NCBI RefSeq assembly: GCF_051020765.1
Contig: NW_027469599.1
Coordinates: forward strand, 1 to 64,000
DNA from: Lasioglossum baleicum
Taxonomy: Eukaryota; Arthropoda; Insecta; Hymenoptera; Halictidae
Direction of reading: 5' to 3'
DNA: 64,000 nucleotides
Part shown: positions 9,813 through 23,300 of the stretch, piece after piece
Position numbering within the stretch: the stretch's first letter is position 1
How the letters are laid out: every line of letters begins with the position of its first letter
Notes under the pieces: model-generated
What the model saw: the letters and a program-made list of their open reading frames with translations, nothing else
Databases searched by the model: none
What the model was told of the DNA's origin: nothing
Translations under genes and position numbers: made by a program

Positions 9813-12800
9813 CGCAGGCTAGTCGAGTAAAAACACGTGCGAGAGGATGCGTGCCGCAGGCTAGTCGAGCAAAAACACGTGCGAGAGGATGCATCCCGCA
9901 GGCTAGTCGAGCAAAAACACGTGCGAGAGGATGCATCCCGCAGGCTAGTCGAGTAAAAACACGTGCGAGGTTTTGTGGGATGCGCATGCGCAGGTTTTGT
10001 GGGATGCGCATGCGCAGGTTTTTTGGGATGCGCATGCGCAGGTTTTTTGGGATGCGCATGCCTAGTCGAGCAAAAACACGTGCGAGAGGATGCATCCCGC
10101 AGGCTAGTCGAGTAAAAACACGTGCAAGAGGATGCATCCTGCAGGCTAGTCGAGTAAAAACACGTGCCAGAGGATGCATCCCGCAGGCTAGTCGAGTAAA
10201 AACACGTGCGAGAGGATGCATCCCGCAGGCTAGTCGAGTAAAAACACGTGCGAGAGGATGCTTCCCGCAGGCTAGTCAAGTAAAAACACGTGCGAGAGGA
10301 TGCATCCCGCAGGCTAGTCGAGCAAAAACACGTGCGAGAGGATGCATCCCGCAGGCTAGTCGAGTAAAAACACGTGCGAGAGGATGCATCCTGCAGGCTA
10401 GTCGAGTAAAAACACGTGCGAGAGGATGCATCCCGCAGGCTAGTCGAGTAAAAACACGTGCAAGAGGATGCTTCCCGCAGGCTAGTCGAGCAAAAACACG
10501 TGCGAGAGGATGCATCCCGCAGGCTAGTCGAGCAAAAACACGTGCGAGAGGATGCATCCCGCAGGCTAGTCGAGTAAAAACACGTGCGAGAGGATGCATC
10601 CCGCAGGCTAGTCGAGCAAAAACACGTGCGAGAGGATGCATCCCGCAGGCTAGTCGAGTAAAAACACGAGCGAGAGGATGCATCCCGCAGGCTAGTCGAG
10701 TAAAAACACGTGCGAGAGGATGCGTCCCGCAGGCTAGTCCTGCAAAAACACGTGCGAGAGGATGCATCCCGCAGGCTAGTCGAGTAAAAACACGTGCGAG
10801 AGGATGCGTCCCGCAGGCTAGTCGAGCAAAAACACGTGCGAGAGGATGCATCCCGCAGGCTAGTCGAGCAAAAACACGTGCGAGAGGATGCATCCCGCAG
10901 GCTAGTCGAGTAAAAACACGTGCGAGAGGATGCATCCCGCAGGCTAGTCGAGTAAAAACACGTGCGAGAGGATGCATCCCGCAGGCTAGTCGAGTAAAAA
11001 CACGTGCGAGAGGATGCGTGCCGCAGGCTAGTCGAGCAAAAACACGTGCGAGAGGATGCATCCCGCAGGCTAGTCGAGCAAAAACACGTGCGAGAGGATG
11101 CATCCCGCAGGCTAGTCGAGTAAAAACACGTGCGAGAGGATGCATCCCGCAGGCTAGTCGAGTAAAAACACGTGCGAGAGGATGCGTCCCGCAGGCTAGT
11201 CCTGCAAAAACACGTGCGAGAGGATGCATCCCGCAGGCTAGTCGAGCAAAAACACGTGCGAGAGGATGCATCCCGCATGCTAGTCGAGTAAAAACACGTG
11301 CGAGAGGATGCATCCCGCAGGCTAGTCGAGTAAAAACACGTGCGAGAGGATGCATCCCGCAGGCTAGTCGAGTAAAAACACGTGCGAGAGGATGCATCCC
11401 GCAGGCTAATCGAGTAAAAACACGTGCGAGAGGATGCATCCCGCAGGCTAGTCGAGTAAGAACACGTGCGAGAGGATGGGTCCCGCAGGCTAGTCGAGCA
11501 AAAACACGCGCGAGAGCATGCATCCCGCAGGCTAGTCGAGCAAAAACACGTGCGAGAGGATGCATCCCGCAGGCTAGTCGAGTAAAAACACGTGCGAGAG
11601 GATGCATCCCGCAGGCTAGTCGAGTAAAAACACGTGCGAGAGGATGCATCCCGCAGGCTAGTCGAGTAAAAACACGTGCGAGGTTTTGTGGGATGCGCAT
11701 GCGCAGGTTTTGTGGGATGCGCATGCGCAGGTTTTTTGGGATGCGCATGCCTAGTCGAGCAAAAACACGTGCGAGAGGATGCATCCCGCAGGCTAGTCGA
11801 GTAAAAACACGTGCGAGAGGATGCATCCCGCAGGCTAGTCGAGTAAAAACACGTGCGAGAGGATGCATCCCGCAGGCTAGTCGAGTAAAAACACGTGCGA
11901 GAGGATGCATCCCGCAGGCTAGTCGAGTAAAAACACGTGCGAGAGGATGCATCCCGCAGGCTAGTCGAGTAAAAACACGTGCGAGAGGATGCATCCCGCA
12001 GGCTAGTCGAGTAAAAACACGTGCGAGAGGATGCATCCCGCAGGCTAGTCGAGTAAAAACACGTGCGAGAGGATGCTTCCCGCAGGCTACTCAAGTAAAA
12101 ACACGTGCGAGAGGATGCATCCCGCAGGCTAGTCGAGCAAAAACACGTGCGAGAGGATGCATCCCGCAGGCTAGTCGAGTAAAAACACGTGCGAGAGGAT
12201 GCATCCTGCAGGCTAGTCGAGTAAAAACACGTGCGAGAGGATGCATCCCGCAGGCTAGTCGAGTAAAAACACGTCCAAGAGGATGCTTCCCGCAGGCTAG
12301 TCGAGTAAAAACACGTGCGAGAGGATGCATCCCGCAGGCTAGTCGAGTAAAAACACGTGCGAGAGGATGCTTCCCGCAGGCTAGTCGAGTAAAAACACGT
12401 GCGAGAGGATGCATCCCGCATGCTAGTCGAGTAAAAACACGTGCAAGAGGATGCTTCCCGCAGGCTAGTCGAGTAAAAACACGTGCGAGAGGATGCATCC
12501 CGCAGGCTAGTCGAGTAAAAACACGTGCGAGAGGATGCGTCCCGCAGGCTAGTCGAGCAAAAACACGTGCGAGAGGATGCATCCCGCAGGCTAGTCGAGC
12601 AAAAACACGTGCGAGAGGATGCATCCCGCAGGCTAGTCGAGTAAAAACACGTGCGAGAGGATGCGTCCCGCAGGCTAGTCCTGCAAGAACACGTGCGAGA
12701 GGATGCATCCCGCAGGCTAGTCGAGCAAAAACACGTGCGAGAGGATGCATCCCGCATGCTAGTCGAGTAAAAACACGTGCGAGAGGATGCATCCCGCAGG

Positions 12801-12847
12801 CTAGTCGAGTAAAAACACGTGCGAGAGGATGCATCCCGCAGGCTAGT
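9813..12847 (+). repeat. Higher-order repeat D, copy 1 (offset 3,612)
   Basis: About 3.03 kb nearly identical to 13425-16459. The offset 3,612 equals exactly 86 x 42. Blocks at 9969 (4 copies) and 11682 (3 copies) correspond to 13581 and 15294. Both copies share CGTGCCGCAGG, CACGAGCGAG and CACGTGCCAGAGG variants. The copies part at about 12848, where copy 2 has GTGGAG for GTCGAG. Confidence 0.9.
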
Positions 12848-13424
12848 CGAGCAAAAACACGTGCGAGAGGATGCATCCCGCATGCTAGTCGAGTAAAAAC
12901 ACGTGCAAGAGGATGCTTCCCGCAGGCTAGTCGAGTAAAAACACGTGCGAGAGGATGCATCCCGCAGGCTAGTCGAGTAAAAACACGTGCGAGAGGATGC
13001 GTCCCGCAGGCTAGTCGAGCAAAAACACGTGCGAGAGGATGCATCCCGCAGGCTAGTCGAGCAAAAACACGTGCGAGAGGATGCATCCCGCAGGCTAGTC
13101 GAGTAAAAACACGTGCGAGAGGATGCGTCCCGCAGGCTAGTCCTGCAAGAACACGTGCGAGAGGATGCATCCCGCAGGCTAGTCGAGCAAAAACACGTGC
13201 GAGAGGATGCATCCCGCAGGCTAGTCGAGTAAAAACACGTGCGAGAGGATGCGTCCCGCAGGCTAGTCGAGCAAAAACACGTGCGAGAGGATGCATCCCG
13301 CAGGCTAGTCGAGCAAAAACACGTGCGAGAGGATGCATCCCGCAGGCTAGTCGAGTAAAAACACGTGCGAGAGGATGCATCCCGCAGGCTAGTCGAGTAA
13401 AAACACGTGCGAGAGGATGCATCC

Positions 13425-16400
13425 CGCAGGCTAGTCGAGTAAAAACACGTGCGAGAGGATGCGTGCCGCAGGCTAGTCGAGCAAAAACACGTGCGAGAGG
13501 ATGCATCCCGCAGGCTAGTCGAGCAAAAACACGTGCGAGAGGATGCATCCCGCAGGCTAGTCGAGTAAAAACACGTGCGAGGTTTTGTGGGATGCGCATG
13601 CGCAGGTTTTGTGGGATGCGCATGCGCAGGTTTTTTGGGATGCGCATGCGCAGGTTTTTTGGGATGCGCATGCCTAGTCGAGCAAAAACACGTGCGAGAG
13701 GATGCATCCCGCAGGCTAGTCGAGTAAAAACACGTGCAAGAGGATGCATCCTGCAGGCTAGTCGAGTAAAAACACGTGCCAGAGGATGCATCCCGCAGGC
13801 TAGTCGAGTAAAAACACGTGCGAGAGGATGCATCCCGCAGGCTAGTCGAGTAAAAACACGTGCGAGAGGATGCTTCCCGCAGGCTAGTCAAGTAAAAACA
13901 CGTGCGAGAGGATGCATCCCGCAGGCTAGTCGAGCAAAAACACGTGCGAGAGGATGCATCCCGCAGGCTAGTCGAGTAAAAACACGTGCGAGAGGATGCA
14001 TCCTGCAGGCTAGTCGAGTAAAAACACGTGCGAGAGGATGCATCCCGCAGGCTAGTCGAGTAAAAACACGTGCAAGAGGATGCTTCCCGCAGGCTAGTCG
14101 AGCAAAAACACGTGCGAGAGGATGCATCCCGCAGGCTAGTCGAGCAAAAACACGTGCGAGAGGATGCATCCCGCAGGCTAGTCGAGTAAAAACACGTGCG
14201 AGAGGATGCATCCCGCAGGCTAGTCGAGCAAAAACACGTGCGAGAGGATGCATCCCGCAGGCTAGTCGAGTAAAAACACGAGCGAGAGGATGCATCCCGC
14301 AGGCTAGTCGAATAAAAACACGTGCGAGAGGATGCGTCCCGCAGGCTAGTCCTGCAAAAACACGTGCGAGAGGATGCATCCCGCAGGCTAGTCGAGTAAA
14401 AACACGTGCGAGAGGATGCGTCCCGCAGGCTAGTCGAGCAAAAACACGTGCGAGAGGATGCATCCCGCAGGCTAGTCGAGCAAAAACACGTGCGAGAGGA
14501 TGCATCCCGCAGGCTAGTCGAGTAAAAACACGTGCGAGAGGATGCATCCCGCAGGCTAGTCGAGTAAAAACACGTGCGAGAGGATGCATCCCGCAGGCTA
14601 GTCGAGTAAAAACACGTGCGAGAGGATGCGTGCCGCAGGCTAGTCGAGCAAAAACACGTGCGAGAGGATGCATCCCGCAGGCTAGTCGAGCAAAAACACG
14701 TGCGAGAGGATGCATCCCGCAGGCTAGTCGAGTAAAAACACGTGCGAGAGGATGCATCCCGCAGGCTAGTCGAGTAAAAACACGTGCGAGAGGATGCGTC
14801 CCGCAGGCTAGTCCTGCAAAAACACGTGCGAGAGGATGCATCCCGCAGGCTAGTCGAGCAAAAACACGTGCGAGAGGATGCATCCCGCATGCTAGTCGAG
14901 TAAAAACACGTGCGAGAGGATGCATCCCGCAGGCTAGTCGAGTAAAAACACGTGCGAGAGGATGCATCCCGCAGGCTAGTCGAGTAAAAACACGTGCGAG
15001 AGGATGCATCCCGCAGGCTAATCGAGTAAAAACACGTGCGAGAGGATGCATCCCGCAGGCTAGTCGAGTAAGAACACGTGCGAGAGGATGGGTCCCGCAG
15101 GCTAGTCGAGCAAAAACACGCGCGAGAGCATGCATCCCGCAGGCTAGTCGAGCAAAAACACGTGCGAGAGGATGCATCCCGCAGGCTAGTCGAGTAAAAA
15201 CACGTGCGAGAGGATGCATCCCGCAGGCTAGTCGAGTAAAAACACGTGCGAGAGGATGCATCCCGCAGGCTAGTCGAGTAAAAACACGTGCGAGGTTTTG
15301 TGGGATGCGCATGCGCAGGTTTTGTGGGATGCGCATGCGCAGGTTTTTTGGGATGCGCATGCCTAGTCGAGCAAAAACACGTGCGAGAGGATGCATCCCG
15401 CAGGCTAGTCGAGTAAAAACACGTGCGAGAGGATGCATCCCGCAGGCTAGTCGAGTAAAAACACGTGCGAGAGGATGCATCCCGCAGGCTAGTCGAGTAA
15501 AAACACGTGCGAGAGGATGCATCCCGCAGGCTAGTCGAGTAAAAACACGTGCGAGAGGATGCATCCCGCAGGCTAGTCGAGTAAAAACACGTGCGAGAGG
15601 ATGCATCCCGCAGGCTAGTCGAGTAAAAACACGTGCGAGAGGATGCATCCCGCAGGCTAGTCGAGTAAAAACACGTGCGAGAGGATGCTTCCCGCAGGCT
15701 ACTCAAGTAAAAACACGTGCGAGAGGATGCATCCCGCAGGCTAGTCGAGCAAAAACACGTGCGAGAGGATGCATCCCGCAGGCTAGTCGAGTAAAAACAC
15801 GTGCGAGAGGATGCATCCTGCAGGCTAGTCGAGTAAAAACACGTGCGAGAGGATGCATCCCGCAGGCTAGTCGAGTAAAAACACGTCCAAGAGGATGCTT
15901 CCCGCAGGCTAGTCGAGTAAAAACACGTGCGAGAGGATGCATCCCGCAGGCTAGTCGAGTAAAAACACGTGCGAGAGGATGCTTCCCGCAGGCTAGTCGA
16001 GTAAAAACACGTGCGAGAGGATGCATCCCGCATGCTAGTCGAGTAAAAACACGTGCAAGAGGATGCTTCCCGCAGGCTAGTCGAGTAAAAACACGTGCGA
16101 GAGGATGCATCCCGCAGGCTAGTCGAGTAAAAACACGTGCGAGAGGATGCGTCCCGCAGGCTAGTCGAGCAAAAACACGTGCGAGAGGATGCATCCCGCA
16201 GGCTAGTCGAGCAAAAACACGTGCGAGAGGATGCATCCCGCAGGCTAGTCGAGTAAAAACACGTGCGAGAGGATGCGTCCCGCAGGCTAGTCCTGCAAGA
16301 ACACGTGCGAGAGGATGCATCCCGCAGGCTAGTCGAGCAAAAACACGTGCGAGAGGATGCATCCCGCATGCTAGTCGAGTAAAAACACGTGCGAGAGGAT

Positions 16401-16459
16401 GCATCCCGCAGGCTAGTCGAGTAAAAACACGTGCGAGAGGATGCATCCCGCAGGCTAGT
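13425..16459 (+). repeat. Higher-order repeat D, copy 2
   Basis: Tandem copy of 9813-12847. Few differences are seen, for example GTCGAATAAAA near 14308, so this looks like one of the more recent duplications in the array. Region 12848-13424, between the copies, contains a local duplication at 462 bp (11 units). Confidence 0.9.
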
Positions 16460-18346
16460 GGAGTAAAAACACGTGCGAGAGGATGCATCCCGCAGGCTAA
16501 TCGAGTAAAAACACGTGCGAGAGGATGCATCCCGCAGGCTAGTCGAGCAAAAACACGTGCGAGAGGATGCATCCCGCAGGCTAGTCGAGCAAAAACACGT
16601 GCGAGAGGATGCATCCTGCAGGCTAGTCGAGTAAAAACACGTGCGAGAGGATGCATCCCGCAGGCTAGTCGAGTAAAAACACGTGCGAGAGGATGCATCC
16701 CGCAGGCTAGTCGAGTAAAAACACGTGCAAGAGGATGCTTCCCGCAGGCTAGTCGAGTAAAAACACGTGCGAGAGGATGCATCCCGCAGGCTAGTCGAGT
16801 AAAAACACGTGCGAGAGGATGCATCCCGGAGGCTAGTCGAGTAAAAACACGTGCAAGAGGATGCTTCCCGCAGGCTAGTCGAGTAAAAACACGTGCGAGA
16901 GGATGCATCCCGCAGGCTAGTCGAGTAAAAACACGTGCGAGAGGATGCATCCCGCAGGCTAGTCGAGTAAAAACACGTGCGAGAGGATGCATCCCGGAGG
17001 CTAGTCGAGTAAAAACACGTGCAAGAGGATGCTTCCCGCAGGCTAGTCGAGTAAAAACACGTGCGAGAGGATGCATCCTGCAGGCTAGTCGAGTAAAAAC
17101 ACGTGCGAGAGGATGCATCCCGCAGGCTAGTCATGTAAAAACACGTGCGAGAGGATGCATCCCGCAGGCTAGTCGAGTAAAAACACGTGCAAGAGGATGC
17201 TTCCCGCAGGCTAGTCGAGTAAAAACACGTGCGAGAGGATGCATCCTGCAGGCTAGTCGAGTAAAAACACGTGCGAGAGGATGCATCCCGCAGGCTAGTC
17301 GAGTAAAAACACGTGCAAGAGGATGCTTCCCGCAGGCTAGTCGAGTAAAAACACGTGCGAGAGGATGCATCCCGCAGGCTAGTCGAGTAAAAACACGTGC
17401 GAGAGGATGCATCCAGCAGAATAGTCGAGCAAAAACACGTGCGAGAGGATGCATCCCGCAGGCTAGTCGAGTAAAAACACGTGCGAGAGGATGAATCACG
17501 CAGGCTAGTCGAGTAAAAACACGTGCGAGAGGATGCATCCCGCAGGCTAGTCGAGCAAAAACACGTGCGAGAGGATGCATCCCGCAGGCTAGTCGAGCAA
17601 AAACACGTGCGAGAGGATGTATCCCGCAGGCTAGTGGAGTAAAAACACGTGCGGGAGGATGCATCCCGCAGGCTAGTCGAGTAAAAACACGTGCGAGAGG
17701 ATGCATCCCGCAGGCTAGTCGAGTAAAAACACGTGCGAGAGGATGCATCCCGCAGGCTAGTCGAGTAAAAACACGTGCGAGGTTTTGTGGGATGCGCATG
17801 CGCAGGTTTTGTGGGATGCGCATGCGCAGGTTTTTTGGGATGCGCATGCCTAGTCGAGCAAAAACACGTGCGAGAGGATGCATCCCGCAGGCTAGTCGAG
17901 CAAAAACACGTGCGAGAGGATGCATCCCGCAGGCTAGTCGAGCAAAAACACGTGCGAGAGGATGTATCCCGCAGGCTAGTGGAGTAAAAACACGTGCGGG
18001 AGGATGCATCCCGCAGGCTAGTCGAGTAAAAACACGTGCGAGAGGATGCATCCAGCAGGCTAGTCGAGCAAAAACACGTGCGAGAGGATGCATCCCGCAG
18101 GCTAGTCGAGTAAAAACACGTGCGAGAGGATGCATCCCGCAGGCTAGTCGAGTAAAAACACGTGCGAGAGGATGCATCCCGCAGGCTAGTCGAGTAAAAA
18201 CACGTGCGAGGTTTTGTGGGATGCGCATGCGCAGGTTTTGTGGGATGCGCATGCGCAGGTTTTTTGGGATGCGCATGCCTAGTCGAGCAAAAACACGTGC
18301 GAGAGGATGCATCCCGCAGGCTAGTCGAGCAAAAACACGTGCGAGA

Positions 18347-20382
18347 GGATGCATCCCGCAGGCTAGTCGAGCAAAAACACGTGCGAGACGATGCATCCCG
18401 CAGGCTAGTCGAGTAAAAACACGTGCGAGAGGATGCATCCCGCAGGCTAGTCGAGTAAAAACACGTGCGAGAGGATGCATCCCGCAGGCTAGTCGAGTAA
18501 AAACACGTGCGAGGTTTTGTGGGATGCGCATGCGCAGGTTTTGTGGGATGCGCATGCGCAGGTTTTTTGGGATGCGCATGCCTAGTCGAGCAAAAACACG
18601 TGCGAGAGGATGCATCCCGCAGGCTAGTCGAGCAAAAACACGTGCGAGAGGATGTATCCCGCAGGCTAGTGGAGTAAAAACACGTGCGGGAGGATGCATC
18701 CCGCAGGCTAGTCGAGTAAAAACACGTGCGAGAGGATGCATCCAGCAGGCTAGTAGAGCAAAAACACGTGCGAGAGGATGCATCCCGCAGGCTAGTCGAG
18801 TAAAAACACGTGCGAGAGGATGAATCCCGCAGGCTAGTCGAGTAAAAACACGTGCGAGAGGATGCATCCCGCAGGCTAGTCGAGCAAAAACACGTGCGAG
18901 AGGATGCATCCCGCAGGCTAGTCGAGTAAAAACACGTGCGAGAGGATGCATCCTGCAGGCTAGTCGAGTAAAAACACGTGCGAGAGGATGCATCCCGCAG
19001 GCTAGTCGAGTAAAAACACGTGCGAGGGGATGCATCCCGCAGGCTAGTCGAGTAAAAATACGTGCAAGAGGATGCTTCCCGCAGGCTAGTCGAGTAAAAA
19101 CACGTGCGAGAGGATGCATCCCGCAGGCTAGTCGAGAAAAAAAACACGTGCGAGAGGATGCTTCCCGCAGGCTAGTCGAGTAAAAACACGTGCGAGAGGA
19201 TGAATCCCGCAGGCTAGTCGAGTAAAAACACGTGCGAGAGGATGCATCCCGCAGGCTAGTCGAGTAAAAACACGTGCGAGAGGATGCATCCCGCAGGCTA
19301 GTCGAGTAAAAACACGTGCGAGGTTTTGTGGGATGCGCATGCGCAGGTTTTGTGGGATGCGCATGCGCAGGTTTTATGGGATGCGCATGCGCAGGTTTTT
19401 TGGGATGCGCATGCCTAGTCGAGCAAAAACACGTGCGAGAGGATGCATCCCGCAGGCTAGTCGAGTAAAAACACGTGCAAGAGGATGCATCCTGCAGGCT
19501 AGTCGAGTAAAAACACGTGCGAGAGGATGCATCCCGCAGGCTAGTCGAGTAAAAACACGTGCGAGAGGATGCATCCCGCAGGCTAGTCGAGTAAAAACAC
19601 GTGCGAGAGGATGCTTCCCGCAGGCTAGTCAAGTAAAAACACGTGCGAGAGGATGCATCCCGCAGGCTAGTCGAGTAAAAACACGTGCGAGAGGATGCGT
19701 CCCGCAGGCTAGTCCTGCAAAAACACGTGCGAGAGGATGCATCCCGCAGGCTAGTCGAGCAAAAACACGTGCGAGAGGATGCATCCCGCATGCTAGTCGA
19801 GTAAAAACACGTGCGAGAGGATGCATCCCGCAGGCTAGTCGAGTAAAAACACGTGCGAGAGGATGCATCCCGCAGGCTAGTCGAGTAAAAACACGTGCGA
19901 GAGGATGCATCCCGCAGGCTAATCGAGTAAAAACACGTGCGAGAGGATGCATCCCGCAGGCTAGTCGAGTAAGAACACGTGCGAGAGGATGGGTCCCGCA
20001 GGCTAGTCGAGCAAAAACACGCGCGAGAGCATGCATCCCGCAGGCTAGTCGAGCAAAAACACGTGCGAGAGGATGCATCCCGCAGGCTAGTCGAGTAAAA
20101 ACACGTGCGAGTGGATGCATCCCGCAGGCTAGTCGAGTAAAAACACGTGCGAGAGGATGCATCCCGCAGGCTAGTCGAGTAAAAACACGTGCGAGGTTTT
20201 GTGGGATGCGCATGCGCAGGTTTTGTGGGATGCGCATGCGCAGGTTTTTTGGGATGCGCATGCCTAGTCGAGCAAAAACACGTGCGAGAGGATGCATCCC
20301 GCAGGCTAGTCGAGCAAAAACACGTGCGAGAGGATGCATCCCGCAGGCTAGTCGAGCAAAAACACGTGCGAGAGGATGTATC
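18347..20382 (+). repeat. Higher-order repeat C, copy 2
   Basis: Copy of 5700-7735 placed more than 12 kb away with other repeat families in between. This long-range similarity needs amplification of a larger segment, non-allelic gene conversion, or loss of intervening copies. Confidence 0.85.
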
Positions 20383-23300
20383 CCGCAGGCTAGTCGAGAA
20401 AAAAAACACGTGCGAGAGGATGCTTCCCGCAGGCTAGTCGAGTAAAAACACGTGCGAGAGGATGAATCCCGCAGGCTAGTCGAGTAAGAACACGTGCGAG
20501 AGGATGGGTCCCGCAGGCTAGTCGAGCAAAAACACGCGCGAGAGCATGCATCCCGCAGGCTAGTCGAGCAAAAACACGTGCGAGAGGATGCATCCCGCAG
20601 GCTAGTCGAGTAAAAACACGTGCGAGAGGATGCATCCAGCAGAATAGTCGAGCAAAAACACGTGCGAGAGGATGCATCCCGCAGGCTAGTCGAGTAAAAA
20701 CACGTGCGAGAGGATGAATCACGCAGGCTAGTCGAGTAAAAACACGTGCGAGAGGATGCATCCCGCAGGCTAGTCGAGCAAAAACACGTGCGAGAGGATG
20801 CATCCCGCAGGCTAGTCGAGCAAAAACACGTGCGAGAGGATGTATCCCGCAGGCTAGTGGAGTAAAAACACGTGCGGGAGGATGCATCCCGCAGGCTAGT
20901 CGAGTAAAAACACGTGCGAGAGGATGCATCCCGCAGGCTAGTCGAGTAAAAACACGTGCGAGAGGATGCATCCCGCAGGCTAGTCGAGTAAAAACACGTG
21001 CGAGGTTTTGTGGGATGCGCATGCGCAGGTTTTGTGGGATGCGCATGCGCAGGTTTTTTGGGATGCGCATGCCTAGTCGAGCAAAAACACGTGCGAGAGG
21101 ATGCATCCCGCAGGCTAGTCGAGTAAAAACACGTGCGAGAGGATGCATCCCGCAGGCTAATCGAGTAAAAACACGTGCGAGAGGATGCATCCCGCAGGCT
21201 AGTCGAGTAAGAACACGTGCGAGAGGATGGGTCCCGCAGGCTAGTCGAGCAAAAACACGCGCGAGAGCATGCATCCCGCAGGCTAGTCGAGCAAAAACAC
21301 GTGCGAGAGGATGCATCCCGCAGGCTAGTCGAGTAAAAACACGTGCGAGTGGATGCATCCCGCAGGCTAGTCGAGTAAAAACACGTGCGAGAGGATGCAT
21401 CCCGCAGGCTAGTCGAGTAAAAACACGTGCGAGGTTTTGTGGGATGCGCATGCGCAGGTTTTGTGGGATGCGCATGCGCAGGTTTTTTGGGATGCGCATG
21501 CCTAGTCGAGCAAAAACACGTGCGAGAGGATGCATCCCGCAGGCTAGTCGAGCAAAAACACGTGCGAGAGGATGCATCCCGCAGGCTAGTCGAGCAAAAA
21601 CACGTGCGAGAGGATGTATCCCGCAGGCTAGTCGAGAAAAAAAACACGTGCGAGAGGATGCTTCCCGCAGGCTAGTCGAGTAAAAACACGTGCGAGAGGA
21701 TGAATCCCGCAGGCTAGTCGAGTAAAAACACGTGCGAGAGGATGCATCCCGCAGGCTAGTCGAGTAAAAACACGTGCGAGAGGATGCATCCCGCAGGCTA
21801 GTCGAGTAAAAACACGTGCGAGGTTTTGTGGGATGCGCATGCGCAGGTTTTGTGGGATGCGCATGCGCAGGTTTTTTGGGATGCGCATGCCTAGTCGAGC
21901 AAAAACACGTGCGAGAGGATGCATCCCGCAGGCTAGTCGAGCAAAAACACGTGCGAGAGGATGCATCCCGCAGGCTAGTCGAGCAAAAACACGTGCGAGA
22001 GGATGTATCCCGCAGGCTAGTGGAGTAAAAACACGTGCGGGAGGATGCATCCCGCAGGCTAGTCGAGTAAAAACACGTGCGAGAGGATGCATCCAGCAGG
22101 CTAGTCGAGCAAAAACACGTGCGAGAGGATGCATCCCGCAGGCTAGTCGAGTAAAAACACGTGCGAGGGGATGAATCCCGCAGGCTAGTCGAGTAAAAAC
22201 ACGTGCGAGAGGATGCATCCCGCAGGCTAGTCGAGCAAAAACACGTGCGAGACGATGCATCCCGCAGGCTAGTCGAGTAAAAACACGTGCGAGAGGATGC
22301 ATCCCGCAGGCTAGTCGAGTAAAAACACGTGCGAGAGGATGCATCCCGCAGGCTAGTCGAGTAAAAACACGTGCGAGGTTTTGTGGGATGCGCATGCGCA
22401 GGTTTTGTGGGATGCGCATGCGCAGGTTTTTTGGGATGCGCATGCCTAGTCGAGCAAAAACACGTGCGAGAGGATGCATCCCGCAGGCTAGTCGAGCAAA
22501 AACACGTGCGAGAGGATGTATCCCGCAGGCTAGTGGAGTAAAAACACGTGCGGGAGGATGCATCCCGCAGGCTAGTCGAGTAAAAACACGTGCGAGAGGA
22601 TGCATCCAGCAGGCTAGTCGAGCAAAAACACGTGCGAGAGGATGCATCCCGCAGGCTAGTCGAGTAAAAACACGTGCGAGAGGATGAATCCCGCAGGCTA
22701 GTCGAGTAAAAACACGTGCGAGAGGATGCATCCCGCAGGCTAGTCGAGCAAAAACACGTGCGAGAGGATGCATCCCGCAGGCTAGTCGAGTAAAAACACG
22801 TGCGAGAGGATGCATCCTGCAGGCTAGTCGAGTAAAAACACGTGCGAGAGGATGCATCCCGCAGGCTAGTCGAGTAAAAACACGTGCGAGGGGATGCATC
22901 CCGCAGGCTAGTCGAGTAAAAACACGTGCAAGAGGATGCTTCCCGCAGGCTAGTCGAGTAAAAACACGTGCGAGAGGATGCATCCCGCAGGCTAGTCGAG
23001 AAAAAAAACACGTGCGAGAGGATGCTTCCCGCAGGCTAGTCGAGTAAAAACACGTGCGAGAGGATGAATCCCGCAGGCTAGTCGAGTAAAAACACGTGCG
23101 AGAGGATGCATCCCGCAGGCTAGTCGAGTAAAAACACGTGCGAGAGGATGCATCCCGCAGGCTAGTCGAGTAAAAACACGTGCGAGGTTTTGTGGGATGC
23201 GCATGCGCAGGTTTTGTGGGATGCGCATGCGCAGGTTTTTTGGGATGCGCATGCGCAGGTTTTTGGGATGCGCATGCCTAGTCGAGCAAAAACACGTGCG

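Noticed and set aside
9813..16459. Assembly duplication as the full explanation for higher-order repeats
   Set aside because: Cannot be excluded for single pairs, but copies differ at scattered sites (for example 14308 and the indels at 54267, 56017 and 57709) and offsets vary between families, which fits real amplification better.
9359..19147. 3,262-codon minus-strand open frame as a giant repeat protein gene
   Set aside because: It arises from stop-free repeat lengths that are multiples of three. The variants change residues in every frame, the frame runs through 24-bp blocks, it ends at indels, and no unique N- or C-terminal domain exists.
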